A stretch of DNA of 64,000 bases from Eutreptiella sp. 'Long Island Sound 2002' (GCA_964036045.1 OZ038379.1:115161604-115225603), one strand, 5' to 3'. Counted from the stretch's first letter, positions 1-11,595 are shown. Numbers and translations are program-made. The notes: generated from the sequence alone by a model not told the origin.

Positions 1-2781
1 GGGGATGGACATGTGGTGCACAGCTGCAGGGACTGTGAAGTGGAGGTACCTATGGGCCCCCGGACTATCGCCCATCGGTTCTATGTGATGGACACTGAGG
101 CCTTCGACTTTGTACTGGGGACTGACTTCTTCGTACAGCACTCCCAGATACAATCCCTGACGCTGCAAGCGCCCTACCTCCTCTACGTGGACCACGGCAG
201 TGGCAGAGAGTCTGTGCCACTTGAGCAGTCGGAACATACCTCGAGTTACCTGAGGCTATCGAAGGAGGAGCCCTCGAACATGATGGCGGCCTCCAAAACT
301 GAGGACTATCAACTATTGGGGGAAGTCCTAGACCAAGGTCTGAAGGAGTTGGGTTACTCTCGAGAAGACCTGAGTGTGGAGTTGTTCGCCAGCGACAAGC
401 AGCATGTACTGGACCTGTACTGCAGCAAGGGGAAGAACTGCAGCTACAAATTTTACTGGCCCTTCTTCGGGATGGCCTACGGGAACCCCAAGTTCAGTGA
501 ACTGGGGAAGGTGCTGACCCAGGTGGCCTTGGAACGTTCCCGTATGGTCCTGTGTTTCCCCGATTGGGGAGCCCATGGGGGCAATGAATACTGGCGAAAC
601 CTCCTGGACAGGCTGACTATCAGCTCTGTTCGGTTACCTGATGAGGCCATCTACGTGCCTCTGGGTCGTAAGACGCCTATTGGGAAACCCGGATGGGGGA
701 GTATGCTGAGCGTGGTGGACGGAGGTCTTACCTCCATCCCTTGGGAGGATCTGGGCCCGACTCTGGTCCAGGCTATACAACGAGAAAGCGACGGACTCGC
801 CTTGGATGACTTGAACGATCGCCTACGACCTCAAGATGCTGTTGAGACTACACCTGGAGGAGATGAGTACGTCGTGACTGACACCAACGCCCCCAACTCT
901 CCCTGCCATGTACCCGTTCCTGATGGAGTCTCTGAGTGTGGATTATCTGAGCTACCTAGCTCTATCCACTCAGACGACGAAACTGAGCACGACGCCTCCT
1001 TCGTGCAGACCTGTGTGGAGGAAGTGGAGAACGCTGAGTACGTTGCCCCACTGAAACCCCTACTCTCCATGAGGGTGGAAGACCCCGTGGACGAGGAGCT
1101 GGACCCTCGATCCAGGCTCAGGGAGTATGTGGATTCCAAGAGGAAGTTGGTGGCGAAAAAGCTATGCTACGCGAAGCCTACCCGCAGCTCATGGCCACTG
1201 AAGCAAGGACGTATGGGAGACCTATCCCAATTGAAGGAGGACCTCGAACAGAAGATCACCACCTGGCAAAGGGAGGTAGATCTTGAGCTCATGAAGAGCA
1301 TGTGGGGCGCCCATGTGAGGACCCCACAGGAGGACGACCTCTGGGAGGAATATGTATGTGAAACCCCTCGAGCGTGCCTATGTTGCCATCGTCCACCGGA
1401 GATGGTTGAACAAGACCTTCTATATGCCTACCAAGGGCTGAAGGACACTACCACGGGCGAAGAGTCGGTGGAGGATCACCTCCCGACGTCTATTACTCAG
1501 GGGGCAAGCAACTTACACTCTGACGAGGACATGGAGGACAAGATCAAGGTATTGGACCCGCGGGTACAGAAGCTTATAAGGACCTATCTGGAGGTGTTCG
1601 GAGAACTACCCCCTCCAGCCTCATGTGACAAGCTGGTACAGATGGACCTCAAGCTGAAACCCGAGTTCGTGGGTCACAAGAACCGGAGGAGACCCTACCC
1701 AGCTCCTAAAGAGCAGGCCGACGAGATTGAGCGACAGATACAAGAATGTATCGACGCTGGCCTAGTCCTGGAGTACAAGGACGGGGACTACCCCCTACAC
1801 CGCAGCCCCTGTTTCCTGGTGGTTAAGCCTGGGTCTACAGCCAAACGGCTGGTAGTGGACTACGGAGAGCTGAACAAGAAGACGCTGAACCACTCAGGGT
1901 CCATTCCCAATATGGAGTCTACCCTGGAGAAGATAGCCTCCTGCCGCTACAAGACCAAGATGGACAAGCGGAGCGGATTCTGGCAAGTGGACCTGACGCC
2001 CAACGCACAGGAACTACTGGCCTTCATCACCCCTCAGGGGAGGGTGTTCAAGTGGAAGGTCATGCCGTTTGGCGTGGCTAACACACCCGCTCTATTCCAA
2101 GAGCTGATGAACAAGATCTTGTCCATCCTACGAAGGAGACCTAAGGTGCAGGAGCTCATGTCCCGTGGTGCCCAGATGGAGGCTCACATCGACGATGTAT
2201 GCCTCGGGACCAATACCCAGGAGGATCACCTAATCCTCTTGGGTGAGTTCTTCCCGGTCTGCCAGGAGAACCACACACAACTCAAGCTGGAGAAGTGTGA
2301 GTTCATGCAGGAGACCATGCAGTACCTGGGGTTTGACGTTGGCTATGGGTGGTGGACCCCAGCGGCCTCTAAGGCCAAACCCCTGATGGATGCCAAGGTA
2401 CGACACGAAGACCCCAAGAAAGGACTTCATGATGTACGCAGTTTCATTGGGGCTTGCAACTTCTATCGCCGCCACATCAAATACTTCACCTACACCAGCG
2501 CCGTTCTGACGGACTTGATCAAGAAGAGTACTACTTGGCGCTGGGGCCCACAAGAGCAACAAGCGTTTGACGAGCTCAAACACAAGGTAGCCAACGCTAA
2601 GTGCTTGGGCGTGCCTAGGGCACAAGGGGAGATTATCCTGGTGACTGACGCCAGCAATGTGGGCGGTGGTGGAACGTTGTTCCAATGGCAAGCACTAGAG
2701 AAGGAGGAGTTCGACTCGGCCATTTCCCAATGGGGGACGGAAGCTCTCAACCGAGATGGAACCCAAGCACAGCTACCCTGA
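1..2781 (+). pseudogene. Gypsy copy A pol, first part (protease end, Dam-like domain, RT, RNase H start)
   Basis: The frame is open from base 1, so this is a 5'-partial polyprotein. The first ~75 residues are the C-terminal half of the retropepsin (LGTDFF); the DTGA active site is known only from copy B. Around residues 115-230 lies a domain opening with VELFAS and closing with MVLCFPDWG, resembling the Dam-methyltransferase-like domain of DIRS elements. The RT starts near residue 550: VVDYGELNK, motif A MDKRSGFWQ, FGVANTPALFQ, and catalytic motif HIDDV instead of the usual YxDD or FxDD. The RNase H start carries VTDAS. A 2-base deletion relative to copy B near 2762 (CCCAAGC against CCCTCAAGC) shifts the frame inside RNase H, and reading ends at 2781. 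Confidence 0.9.
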
Positions 2782-4759
2782 CAACAAGTGGGTCCTAGTA
2801 CCTCTGGGCCACTGGAACTGGAAATGGAACCAGGCCAGGGGGAACTACTCCACCTATGAGCAGGAATTGCTCGCGGGTATGCTGGTGCTATCCTCACAAG
2901 CACGACTGTTGGGGAGTAACCCTGTGGTCTGGCTGTGCGACCAAGAACCGGTCCGCAGTTTCCAGAAGGGTCCCCGGCCTGAGAAGGCCAAGCTACGGCG
3001 CTGGTGGACCTACCTCAGTCAACTACGGCTGACGGTACACCATATCCAGGGAGTGAAGAACGAGTGTGCCGACTACATCAGCCGCAACACCTTCGACGCC
3101 CTGATTGGTGCCCGGTCTGAAGCGCTGGCTAAAGAGGCGTTCAGCCGTATGGACGTCCACTTGGACCTCAACATGACGATGATACGCCCCCTGGATGGAC
3201 TCCAACAATCGCAGTACCTGAAGGAGTTTGGGGATATCTACAAGCGCCTGGAGAAACGCCTTGAACCCCTCCCGGTCAACCAAGACCAGTGGAAGAGGGA
3301 CAAGAGCTACCTCTGGCACGAGGACCGCATCGTGGTGCCTAGTGACAGAGTCCCAGCGCTGCTGAAGTGGACCCATGAGTCTAGCGGTCATGTGGGTGCT
3401 GACCGTACCCTGAGGCTGTTCAAGCAGTGGTTCCACACTACGTGGACTGACGACCAACTGCGGAAAACCCTCCAGCCTATCGTGGACAAGTGCCCGTGCA
3501 GGTCCTGTAAACCAGGGGATATCAGGGACAGAGGTCTCTACTCGACCCTGCCCATCCCCCACTGTGCTAACAGTGTTCTATACGTGGACTACACGGAGAT
3601 GCCGAAGTTCGGGGGCTATGACTTCGCCCTCGTGGTAACCTGTGGGTTGACAAGGTTTACCAGGGTGTTCCCATGTACCAAGCACATTACCGGGGAGGAG
3701 ACTATCAAGATACTCCTGGAGGAGTGGTTTTGTGTCCATGGGGCGCCCAAGGAGATCAACTCCGATGAGGACGTACGAGTACGCTCAGATACTTGCTGGT
3801 ACAAGAGGGTCCTGAGATCCCTCAATGTCCAGGTGTCTACGGGGATTCCCTACTCTCACACGAGCAACCCCCTCTGTGAGCGACAGATCCGTGTCCTGAA
3901 GGAGAATGTACGGATATGGTGCAAAACTGAACGCACCAGAGACTGGGTGAGACTACTCCCCGTCATATCCTTGATGATGAACTCCCAAGAGAGTTCAGCT
4001 ACTGGCTACTCGCCCCATGAGCTATTCCTAGGGCGCCCGGCATGGTTCCTACATGCCCCCTATCCAGAGGACACCCATTCTTCTGTGAGTGAATGGGTCC
4101 AAGAGCAACAAGCGAAGGTGGACAAGGCCAAGGCAATGCTCCAGAGAGTGAGGGAGCGTCAGTGGAACAAGAAGAACAAGCACCGAGTACCGGCCACCTA
4201 CCAAGAGGGGGACTGGGTGCTGGTGCACCACAGTCGACTACCTGCCTGGCCCCGCTCTACCAGCGATGACCCATACTTCGGGCCGTACAAGATTCTATCA
4301 GTGGATGGACACCGTATCACCGTGCGGTGTTCTCCCCGTCTAAGGGGGACCCTGGTGTGCGCTGCTCAACACCTGAAGCGCTACCATGATCCTGAAGACC
4401 TCTGTTGGGAGGAGTGGGAGCTGAACGACGAGGAAATGGCCGCTCTGGACCTACAAGGGGCTGCCAGCCCTATGGAAGTTGAAGGTGAACTTCCCGACAT
4501 GAACGCCGAGGAGATGGCTAAGGAGGGCTTCTACCTGGTGAAGTCTGTCCTACGCCACCGCTATCGCCAGGGTTGGCGCTTCCTCACCCTCTGGGAAGGG
4601 TTTGGAATCGAAGAGGCCACCTGGGAGCCCTTCTCTGCATTTGTTCTACCTGAGGGACGCCTAAACTCAGTTCTGGTGGACTACTTGTCCCAGAACAACC
4701 TTGGTGAGTTGCTGAGGCTCGCTGAGACGCTTGCCTCCGAGACTAAAGCTAGGGACTGA
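2756..4759 (+). pseudogene. Gypsy copy A pol, second part (RNase H, integrase, chromodomain)
   Basis: Continuation of the preceding polyprotein after the 2-base deletion; the true junction is near 2762 and the first residues of this frame are out-of-phase. RNase H motifs follow: YEQELLAG (Glu), WLCDQEP (Asp) and NECADYISR (Asp). The integrase zinc domain is HESSGHVGADRT followed by CPCRSC (HHCC). The DDE core shows VDYTEM, INSDEDVR and NPLCERQIRVLKENV. The last ~80 residues form a chromodomain (YRQGWRFLTLWEGFGIEEAT, then WEPFSAF), the mark of chromoviruses, which in this class targets integration to modified chromatin. It stops with TGA at 4757. All catalytic residues look intact, so only the frameshift visibly disables this protein. 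Confidence 0.92.
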
Positions 4760-7026
4760 ACCTTACCCTTACCTGCCAAAGCGTATGTGTGAGTGTGCTA
4801 TTCCTAAGTTCCTGAGAGCAAGCCGCAGAAGTGGTGTCCTAATTATACCCAAGTCTGCACGCTTGCTAAACCTGGAGGGTTGGCTTATTGATGCCACGGG
4901 GTACGCCCCGGGTCTCCCCTCCCCTAAGCGCTCAATTTCTGTGCTGGCGCAAAACCTTTGGGGAATACCCAGCGTACTAATCCAGGTATTGCTTTCCCTA
5001 CCTATCTGTCTACTACAGGGAGGGGTGGCCAAAAGCTATGAAGGCATGAAAACGCCGTTTTGCTAAGTGGCCAAAACACTGACCTAACCACTGCCACAGC
5101 CCACCAACCCTGCTAAAATTGCAGGAAACGGGTGGGACAGTGACACACGCACTACAGGTCCTACACACCCTACAGTGGCACCATCCTGGTGGGTGAGCAC
5201 TGGTGCAACTGGCTCAAGCCCCCACGCAGGACTAAAACTCCTACACGCACACTCTACTGGGTGTTGTTGAAGAATATGTCGTGGGTCCTAGCGACCCTCC
5301 TGTGAAAGAGACAAGAGAACACAGCGCTGCTGAGCAACTGTGGCCTAACAGGGGACGCCACAACGCGTTTCCCCTGCTAGGGCTTGAAGGGAAGAGGTGC
5401 GCTTGCGTGCACGGCGCAGATGTCGATGGAGTCAGACTCCCTGCTCTGTCACAGGCAGAGGGGAGTTACTTGTTTGTGTGATCTGCGCCCTTGTTTAGCA
5501 AGGCATGAAAAAAATGGTACGCTGCTGCACCAATCACCCTACCTGCCCACCTGTAAAGCAAAGGCAAATGAGGGGGGCGTTTGCGGCGGAGGAACCAAGC
5601 CACTCTCCACGTATTATACGCTTCTCAGAGTGACCTATAATACGCTGTCCGCAAACACGCTGAAGAATCAGCTACCCCTGTCAAGCAAGCAAGCGTTAAG
5701 GGACTCCTCAGGTTCTCTTAAAGAACGTACCAAGGAGCCCCTTGGTAGCCTAAACAAGGTTTACCGTGCGCACTTCGCGTGGCCTACCCTTTAATGCGTG
5801 TGTGAATGCGCGAGCATGCACGACGGCGTTGGGCAAACCTGCCCATCTGACTCTCAATCACGAACTCCACCAGGGGGTGGCCCCGCCTGGGCTTACTCAC
5901 CTTACCTACCGCTGGAGAGAGAGAGCAAGTGGGCACGTGAGGGGCGCAAGCGAGAAACGTCACTATGCACTTGTGTGTATGTCTAATCACCCTGATCTGA
6001 CCTCTAATCATCTGCAATCTTTCTAATCCATCCCTCTATCGCGTCCTATCGTTGTTAGCGCTGCTACAAGACTCGTTCACGGAGACACGAGACGAGCAAT
6101 GTGTATGCGGCATACGAGACGAGCATACCTGTAGTTTATACCTGATTCATTGAAGTCTTTTTCGTTGATTTTCGAATTCTTGAACTTTTGATACTTCTAT
6201 TAGTGTAGGTGGAATCTGTATGTTTATTTATTAATGTGTGTCTCGTCATTTTCAAGACTATGTGAGACATAGGTTTATAATGCCATTATTTCTGCATTTT
6301 CCGGCGCTTCGCTAGGAGCCGCTCCTGCGCGCCGCCTTTTTATGCGTAGGAATTTCTGGATTTAGAAAATCTAGAGATGACCAAAATTTTTCTAAAAATG
6401 TGCTTCAGATGCACAATTGGATTCTGCTCAGGTGTGTTGTCTTAGAAAAATTCTAGGCCGTCATTTGACGGATTTTGATGTCGTCGCTTCGTTTTTGCGT
6501 GGATTCGTCCATAATTCTCCCATTCCTGCCTCTGCAGATACCCACGCGCAGCCTCGCTGAGTAGGCCGTGTTTGGGCCGAAACGCAGCAGCCTGGAGAGA
6601 CTGAGCAGAACCCAAGACCCCACCAAGGGGCAAATTATTTCTTTTTACGACTCCCTTCGCCCTAAGACAGGTCACAGGTCGCCAGCAGGCTCAGGAGAAC
6701 CAATGCGAGTGTGTATACTGTGTCTTGCGTTGGGTTTGTGTCGCGCTGCGTCTTCGAAGGAGGGATGCACATGCACATGTTTTGGCATGCTCCCAAACTA
6801 ACCCAACCAAGCCACAGGAGCCCCGCCAGCGCCATGAGCGCTGATTCTTCTGTAGGAAATGTTACAAACAGAGCAGCAAAAGAGCGCCAGCCATGGTGAG
6901 CGCCCATTTTTCTGTGTGAGGGAAACTATAGGTATTTTAGAGTAGATGTGGAAACCAAGGAGAGGCCAAGAAAAATTCCCTTTTTCCTAAAGTGCGACAG
7001 TGGTGGCCACCACAGCACAAGGGGGG
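4760..7026 (+). other. 3' untranslated internal region of gypsy copy A
   Basis: About 2.3 kb between the pol stop and the 3' LTR, with no convincing gene; short ORFs here do not correspond to open frames in copy B. From about 5120 on it aligns with copy B (18236-20130), so it is part of the element. It contains a near-palindrome AGGAGC-C-GCTCCT at 6314-6326, also present in copy B at 19416-19428, and repeated ACGAGACGAGCA motifs near 6090-6125. It ends in a purine run (AAGGGGGGAG, 7019-7028) placed like the polypurine tract that primes plus-strand synthesis. Confidence 0.7.
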
Positions 7027-7803
7027 AGTAAGAAAAAGTGCTTTTCCAATGCTTTGAGGCATACTCTAGTTGTATTAGAGATGCACTGAGCATCCATGCA
7101 TTTCTATCTTAGTATTGGTCCCACCAAAAGTGGTGATAACACATTTTGACCTATGGAACGAAACACCCAATCAGGATATGGAGTGGACCCCTTAATCCCC
7201 TTTCAATGTGAAGCAAATCATCTTTTCCTGAGTCGACTGAGAACTGACATATCCAAGGCAGAGCCTATGAATTTATCTATGTTTTTCCATGAATTCTTAG
7301 CTATCCTAGTGGTATGCACCCTAGGGGGCTGGGCACCTCTTTTTGAGAGGTCCTGGGTTCAATTCCCAGTCAGCCTAGCTAAGTAGGATGATCCCATGTG
7401 ACGTGGCAGTGACCTCATCGCCACATGCCCTGCCATCTCAGCACATATGGGACCCAAAACAAAGAGTGCACATCTCCTGAGATGGCACTATGGAGATTGA
7501 GTGACCATGGGGCAGTTTTCCAACTCTTTTCCAAAACAATTCAGCTATCTTTGTGAATATGCAATCCGATTTGACCTGAGTTGCAGTTTCTGTGAAAATC
7601 CTTTCATCTTTCACTGTTTACACTGCAGCCCTTCATGCTTTGATCCTGATTCTCTTCTCCTTGCACACCTCTGGCTTGGGTTCTCCTGGATTGACTGTAT
7701 TTCAACAAACAAAAGGATTTCATCTCCAAAAACAAGCAGCAGGAAACCCTACACCAGCAGCAAGCAGCAGGAGAGACAAAAACACAGTGCTGAAACCACT
7801 ATA
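7027..7803 (+). repeat. 3' LTR of gypsy copy A
   Basis: A 0.78-kb sequence shared with 10813-11595 and 20543-21323, the two ends of copy B. It starts AGTAAGAAAAAGTGCTTTTCC just after the polypurine run and ends near GAAACCACTATAAA. The exact termini are uncertain by about 10 bases because no TG...CA ends or flanking duplication is evident. It contains a tRNA-like segment at 7299-7376. Confidence 0.85.
7299..7376 (+). other. tRNA-like sequence embedded in LTR (copy A)
   Basis: A 78-nt segment with an A-box-like TCCTAGTGGTATGC, an arm ACCTC-TTTTTGA-GAGGT with a 7-nt loop, and a T-arm CTGGG-TTCAATT-CCCAG containing a polymerase III B-box-like GGTTCAATTCC. The 5' and 3' ends can pair partly as an acceptor stem. 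The region between the D-arm and the anticodon-like arm is too long and the variable loop too short for a normal tRNA. It is therefore called tRNA-derived, not a functional tRNA gene. The same segment occurs at 11085-11162 and 20815-20892. Confidence 0.55.
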
Positions 7804-8213
7804 AACTTTTCTGCAATGATCACTCATGGATTGGCCATGGGTAACGCAATGTATCGATGTAGACAATAAGACGGGAAAATTCAAGCCAAGGGCAAGAATG
7901 TGTTTCAATTGTGGACGCCGGGGCTGCGAGCCAAAAGACAGCCCGTACGAATGGGTGCTTAGCCGAATAATACAGACAGGGAATGATTGCATGTGTTTTG
8001 TTGCCCTGTGACTGAACTAGTGGGGAACTCGTGCCTTCGTTAAAGTGGGAACATATTTTTGACAAGATCGGAGACAGTCCACACAATTTTTTCCAAATGT
8101 TATGAGATGGGAGGACTTGGATATAGCCGCCACTACCGCCGCATAGCCAACTAAGGAAGAAACACAAGAAGGACCAAGCAAGAACAGATCCGCTTTCGCA
8201 CGCAACATGGGAC

Positions 8214-8471
8214 ATGCATGAAGTACTATCAATCACTATAGGAGACGTGACCTATTGGGGAAATTCGAACATCAACCACATCAAGGAGCGTGCCGAAGGA
8301 TACAAGGACATCACCATCGAAGAAGGAAAAGTGGTAGTCACCTTCGAAGATGAAGAGGCGAATCCGAGGCGCTATCCCAAAACCTCCGGGTCCGTGACGA
8401 CATATGGGGATGCACTATCGGCAAAGTCGTTGGCATCACGGCTCATTGAAGATAATGTAACTGCGAAGTAA
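8214..8471 (+). CDS. Hypothetical small protein, 85 aa
   Basis: An ATG-started ORF of 85 codons ending in TAA. The peptide is acidic, with charged stretches ITIEEGKVVVTFEDEEAN, and no signal peptide, membrane segment or known motif. It lies alone in the spacer between two retrotransposons, on their strand. It may be a chance ORF or a remnant of the element that also left the ORFs at 9007-10454. I recognise no family. Confidence 0.25.
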   Translation: MHEVLSITIGDVTYWGNSNINHIKERAEGYKDITIEEGKVVVTFEDEEANPRRYPKTSGSVTTYGDALSAKSLASRLIEDNVTAK

Positions 8472-9006
8472 AGGCCCAAAGTGTTCCTCAGGTAAAAACC
8501 ACGTAAAAACCAGGTACAATGGGTGAAAATTCAATAACTTGCTTTGTGCGTGTTTGCTCGCTTTGTCCTCTCTTATGATGTGTAAAGGACACATTTGCAT
8601 GCAAATAGGCTAAAATATGGGGGAAAGCGGAGGTGTCTTGCCACTTTTACATGTCCCGCACCACACCACCCCCATGTACATGCAATTATTGCCCTTTGCT
8701 GCCCTTTGGCGCGTGCAAAGAGGTGTATTTGCGTGGTTACTATAAGTTTAGCTCGGACGCAAAAAAGGTCATTTACACGAGTAAAAGGGTGCATTTACTT
8801 GTCTCGTGAATTCTGTTGCGGACAGAAAATTAGGCCTTCTGCGCACGCAAAATGCATGTAATTACCTGTTCACTCTTGGGGCTTCTCTTTTATGGGACAT
8901 GCTTGGCAAGAAGTCCAAAGCCAAGGCCGCTGTCTGAGCCCCCGCGAACCCGCATCCATCGGCCAAGCCCGCCCCTCTCCCCCGCAGTACCCACGCGCCC
9001 ACCAAC

Positions 9007-10454
9007 GTGCTTGTTGATGAGTATGTGAAGGTGGTGGGGGTGGAAAATGTGGCGGAAAACGGTATCCGGGTGTTGGATTGTGCACTCTCAGTGAACGAGA
9101 TGAGGGGGTTGCAGGCTATCCCCGAGGATCGTTGCACAATGAGAGAGCGGCTGCCATTATTGCAGCACGAAAAAGGTGAACCTGTGACATGTTTGTTGAG
9201 GGTCAACCTGCAGGCCGGTCCAGTTGCTTTGACCAAGGGAGTTTTCAGCAACTGTGCTCTGGGCCTATACCACTGGTTGAGCGCTGCCCCAATGGGGATG
9301 ATCCTGCAACTTAGTGCACAGACGTTAACGGCATTGTTTGCCATGATGCAACGTGCCCAAGGCCCCCGACGGCAATATGTGTCGGTGTACAATGTGCCTG
9401 ATGCGGATCGGGAAAAGGAGGCCGGTAAGCGAGAGATATGGTCAGACCCCGTCAAGGTGAAACAGTGGGAAGAGCGCCTCAATGCGGACACGCACATTTC
9501 TTTTCCAGGGGTCCAATTTTGCGGACTGTTCGGCCTACTGAGCTACTCAGCCTGTGGGTCAGCGCGAGACGTTGAAAAGACCATCCCTGATTCGCCGCAG
9601 CCCACAATTTTTGTAACACAGGACACATTTTTTTGCGCTTGGTATGGTTTGTCCGCCGCGAGACATCGTAGTGACATGCCCCGTGTCTCGGCATCTGTTG
9701 CCGGGTCCGCCCTCGAGGACCCTCGAGGAGGGCAATGGTTTGGGTGCAGTGGTTTTTGGGGTTACATCATGGTTGAGAGCCGGACGGCCACGGCGGCCGT
9801 TCGTGAGCAAGGGAAGGTGGGAATGAAGGCCCTGCGATTGGAGCAAACTGCCGCGAGGGCATGGGGGAAACAGCAAGGGTCGGATTGCATGCCGACTACT
9901 TGGAGAGTAACAATCTTTCTCAAGTCCAGGTGCAATTGGGGGGGGCTACAATGACATGGATTGCTTGTTGGCATTTGTGGGGAGGGAAATTTGCAGTGAC
10001 TTGTGACCTTGTGTGGAAGGAGGGGAGGTTGGACCTTCGCGATATGAATGTGTTAAAAGGTGCTTTGTCCGAGATGGGGAGTGCCCACAAAGCTTGTGGG
10101 TTTGTGCTGACCCTGTGGGCCCGACTTTGGGTGGACCACATGTCGGGGATCGCAAGAGAATGGCGCAGCCTGTCCGCATTTAGTGCTTTCAGGGTTGAGG
10201 GGAGGCATCAGTTGTTGAAGAGTGAGATCAGGAAGAGGAGCTTCAAGGCGGGAAGCAACAAACGGGGGTCTCGCCTACGGGGGACACGCCGAGCACTCAG
10301 GAAGGGGCAGGCCGAAGTGCTTCGGAACGACAACTTGGACTGGGGGTTGTTTAGCAGGGGTTTCAACGTCTGGCAGCCTTCTTGGACCCGCCAAGAGGCA
10401 TATGGGAATGCCAAGCAGTACTGGGAAAGAGTGGTGTGTAAGGGGAAGTTGTAG
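9007..10454 (+). pseudogene. Unidentified decayed ORF pair, possibly transposase-derived
   Basis: Two overlapping open frames, 9007-9954 (315 codons from a GTG; no ATG start is clear) and 9861-10454 (197 codons), read like one protein broken by a frameshift near 9860. The second frame ends in a basic region: FRVEGRHQLLKSEIRKRSF, then RG/KR-rich sequence and DNLDWGLFSRGFNVWQP. This ending recalls C-terminal regions of transposon-encoded proteins repeated in algal genomes, but I cannot assign a named superfamily. No zinc finger or DDE triad is clear. The location between retrotransposons and the broken frame argue against a host gene. Confidence 0.4.
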
Positions 10455-10526
10455 GGTTTCTCGCATGTTTGTCCTGCAATCCTACAATTTTTTTGTGCAT
10501 ACTTTGGTGATTTGGTGGTGGAATAC

Positions 10527-10812
10527 CACTTGGACATGTGTGACTGAATGATTTGCTACAATGCAAAGAAAGATCCCAGCATCTGCCTCCATTTTTGCTT
10601 GCACGCATGGCATGCATTGGACCCGGGATGTGGGTTTGTGTTTGGGTGTAAGGGGGGGGGTTAAAAATAGGCATTTACCTGGATTTTGCGTACGTAAAAG
10701 GGGTATTTTGCGTCCCGAGTGGAGAAAAACCTCGTGAGTAAAAAGGGCAATTTACGCACGCAAAAGGGCCTTTTTACGCACACAAAAACCAAATAAAATG
10801 CCTGAAGCATAG
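10527..10812 (+). repeat. 5' flank of copy B, duplicated inside its 3' LTR
   Basis: This 286-bp stretch, from CACTTGGACATGTGTGACTG to CCTGAAGCATAG, recurs at 20268-20542 between a truncated and a complete LTR. The copies differ by a small deletion (a GCGTCCCGAGTGGA-like segment is missing in the second) and scattered substitutions. It also includes a poly-G run near 10651 and several TTACGCACGCAAAAGG-type motifs. Confidence 0.8.
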
Positions 10813-11595
10813 AGTAAGAAAAAGTGCTTTTCCACTGCTTTAGGGTATACTCTAGTTGTATTAGAGATGCTCCAAGCACAGAGGCATTTCTATCTTAGTA
10901 TTGGCCGTACTAAAAGTGGTGATAACACATTTTGACCTATCGAACGTAACACTAAATCAGGATATGGAGTGGACCCCTTAATCCCCTATCAATGTGAGGC
11001 AATTCATCTTTTCCTGAGTCGACTGAGAACTGACATATCCAGGGCAGAGCCTATGAATTCATCTATGTTTTCTCATGAATTCTTAGCTGTCCTAGTGGTA
11101 TGCACCCTAGGGGGCTGGGCACCTCTTCTTGAGAGGTCCTGGGTTCAATTCCCGGTCAGCCTAGCTAAGTAGGAAGATCCCATGTGACATGGCAGTGACC
11201 TCATCGCCACATGCCCTGCCACCTCAGCACATATGGGACCCAAAACAAAGAGTGCACATCTCCTGAGATGGCACTATGGAGATTGAGTGACCATGGGGCA
11301 GTTTTCCAACTCTTTTTTCAAAACATTTCAGCTATCTTTGTGAATATGCAATCCGATTTGCCCTGAGTTGCAGTTTCTGTGAATTTTCTAACATCTTTCA
11401 CTGTTTACACTCCAGCCCTTCATGCTTTGATCCTGATTCTCTTCTACTTGCTTATCTCTGGCTTGGGCTATCCTGGATTGGTTGTATTTCAGCAAATAAA
11501 ACATTTTACTCATCAACAACAAGCAGCAGGAAACCCTACACCAGCAGCAAGCAGCAGGAGAGGCACAAACACAGTGTTGAAATCACTATAAAACC
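10813..11595 (+). repeat. 5' LTR of gypsy copy B
   Basis: 0.78 kb matching 7027-7803 and 20543-21323. It ends near GTTGAAATCACTATAAAACC. The next bases (CTTGTAGTAGCAAGAGG) do not offer a clear TGG-type primer binding site, so the priming tRNA is unknown. The tRNA-like segment is at 11085-11162. Confidence 0.85.
11085..11162 (+). other. tRNA-like sequence embedded in LTR (copy B, 5')
   Basis: Same 78-nt segment as at 7299-7376. Here the 7-nt loop reads TTCTTGA, so a formal anticodon would be CTT, against TTT in the other two copies. The T-arm is CTGGG-TTCAATT-CCCGG. Confidence 0.55.

Larger units (their letters stand above)
1..7803 (+). mobile_element. Ty3/gypsy chromovirus copy A, 5' end outside window
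   Basis: The left part of an LTR retrotransposon of the Ty3/gypsy type, shown by the order protease, RT, RNase H, integrase, chromodomain and then a 3' LTR. The window starts inside the protease region, so the 5' LTR, gag and protease active site are missing. It is a sister of copy B at 10813-21323, which is collinear and very similar at the DNA level. Copy A is the better preserved: over 4.7 kb of pol I see one frameshift and no in-frame stop. A 2.3-kb untranslated stretch separates pol from the LTR. Confidence 0.9.
7804..10526. other. Spacer between gypsy copies A and B
   Basis: About 2.7 kb not shared with the gypsy family. It contains a short ORF (8214-8471), a decayed two-frame ORF (9007-10454), and a 7820-8010 stretch in which a short peptide reads CFNCGRRGC, too little to call a zinc knuckle. 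Two blocks with similar TAAAA/GCGTACGTAAAA-type motifs lie near 8500-8530 and 10660-10790. They look partly inverted relative to each other, which would fit the ends of an old DNA transposon around the decayed ORFs, but the match is weak. Confidence 0.45.

Noticed and set aside
7299-7376. Functional tRNA-Lys gene
   Set aside because: The loop could carry a Lys anticodon, but the spacing between arms and the variable loop are wrong and the acceptor stem pairs poorly. It is part of an LTR.
7820-8010. Zinc knuckle gag remnant (CFNCGRRGC)
   Set aside because: Only two Cys of the motif with no His at a suitable spacing, in a 61-codon frame.
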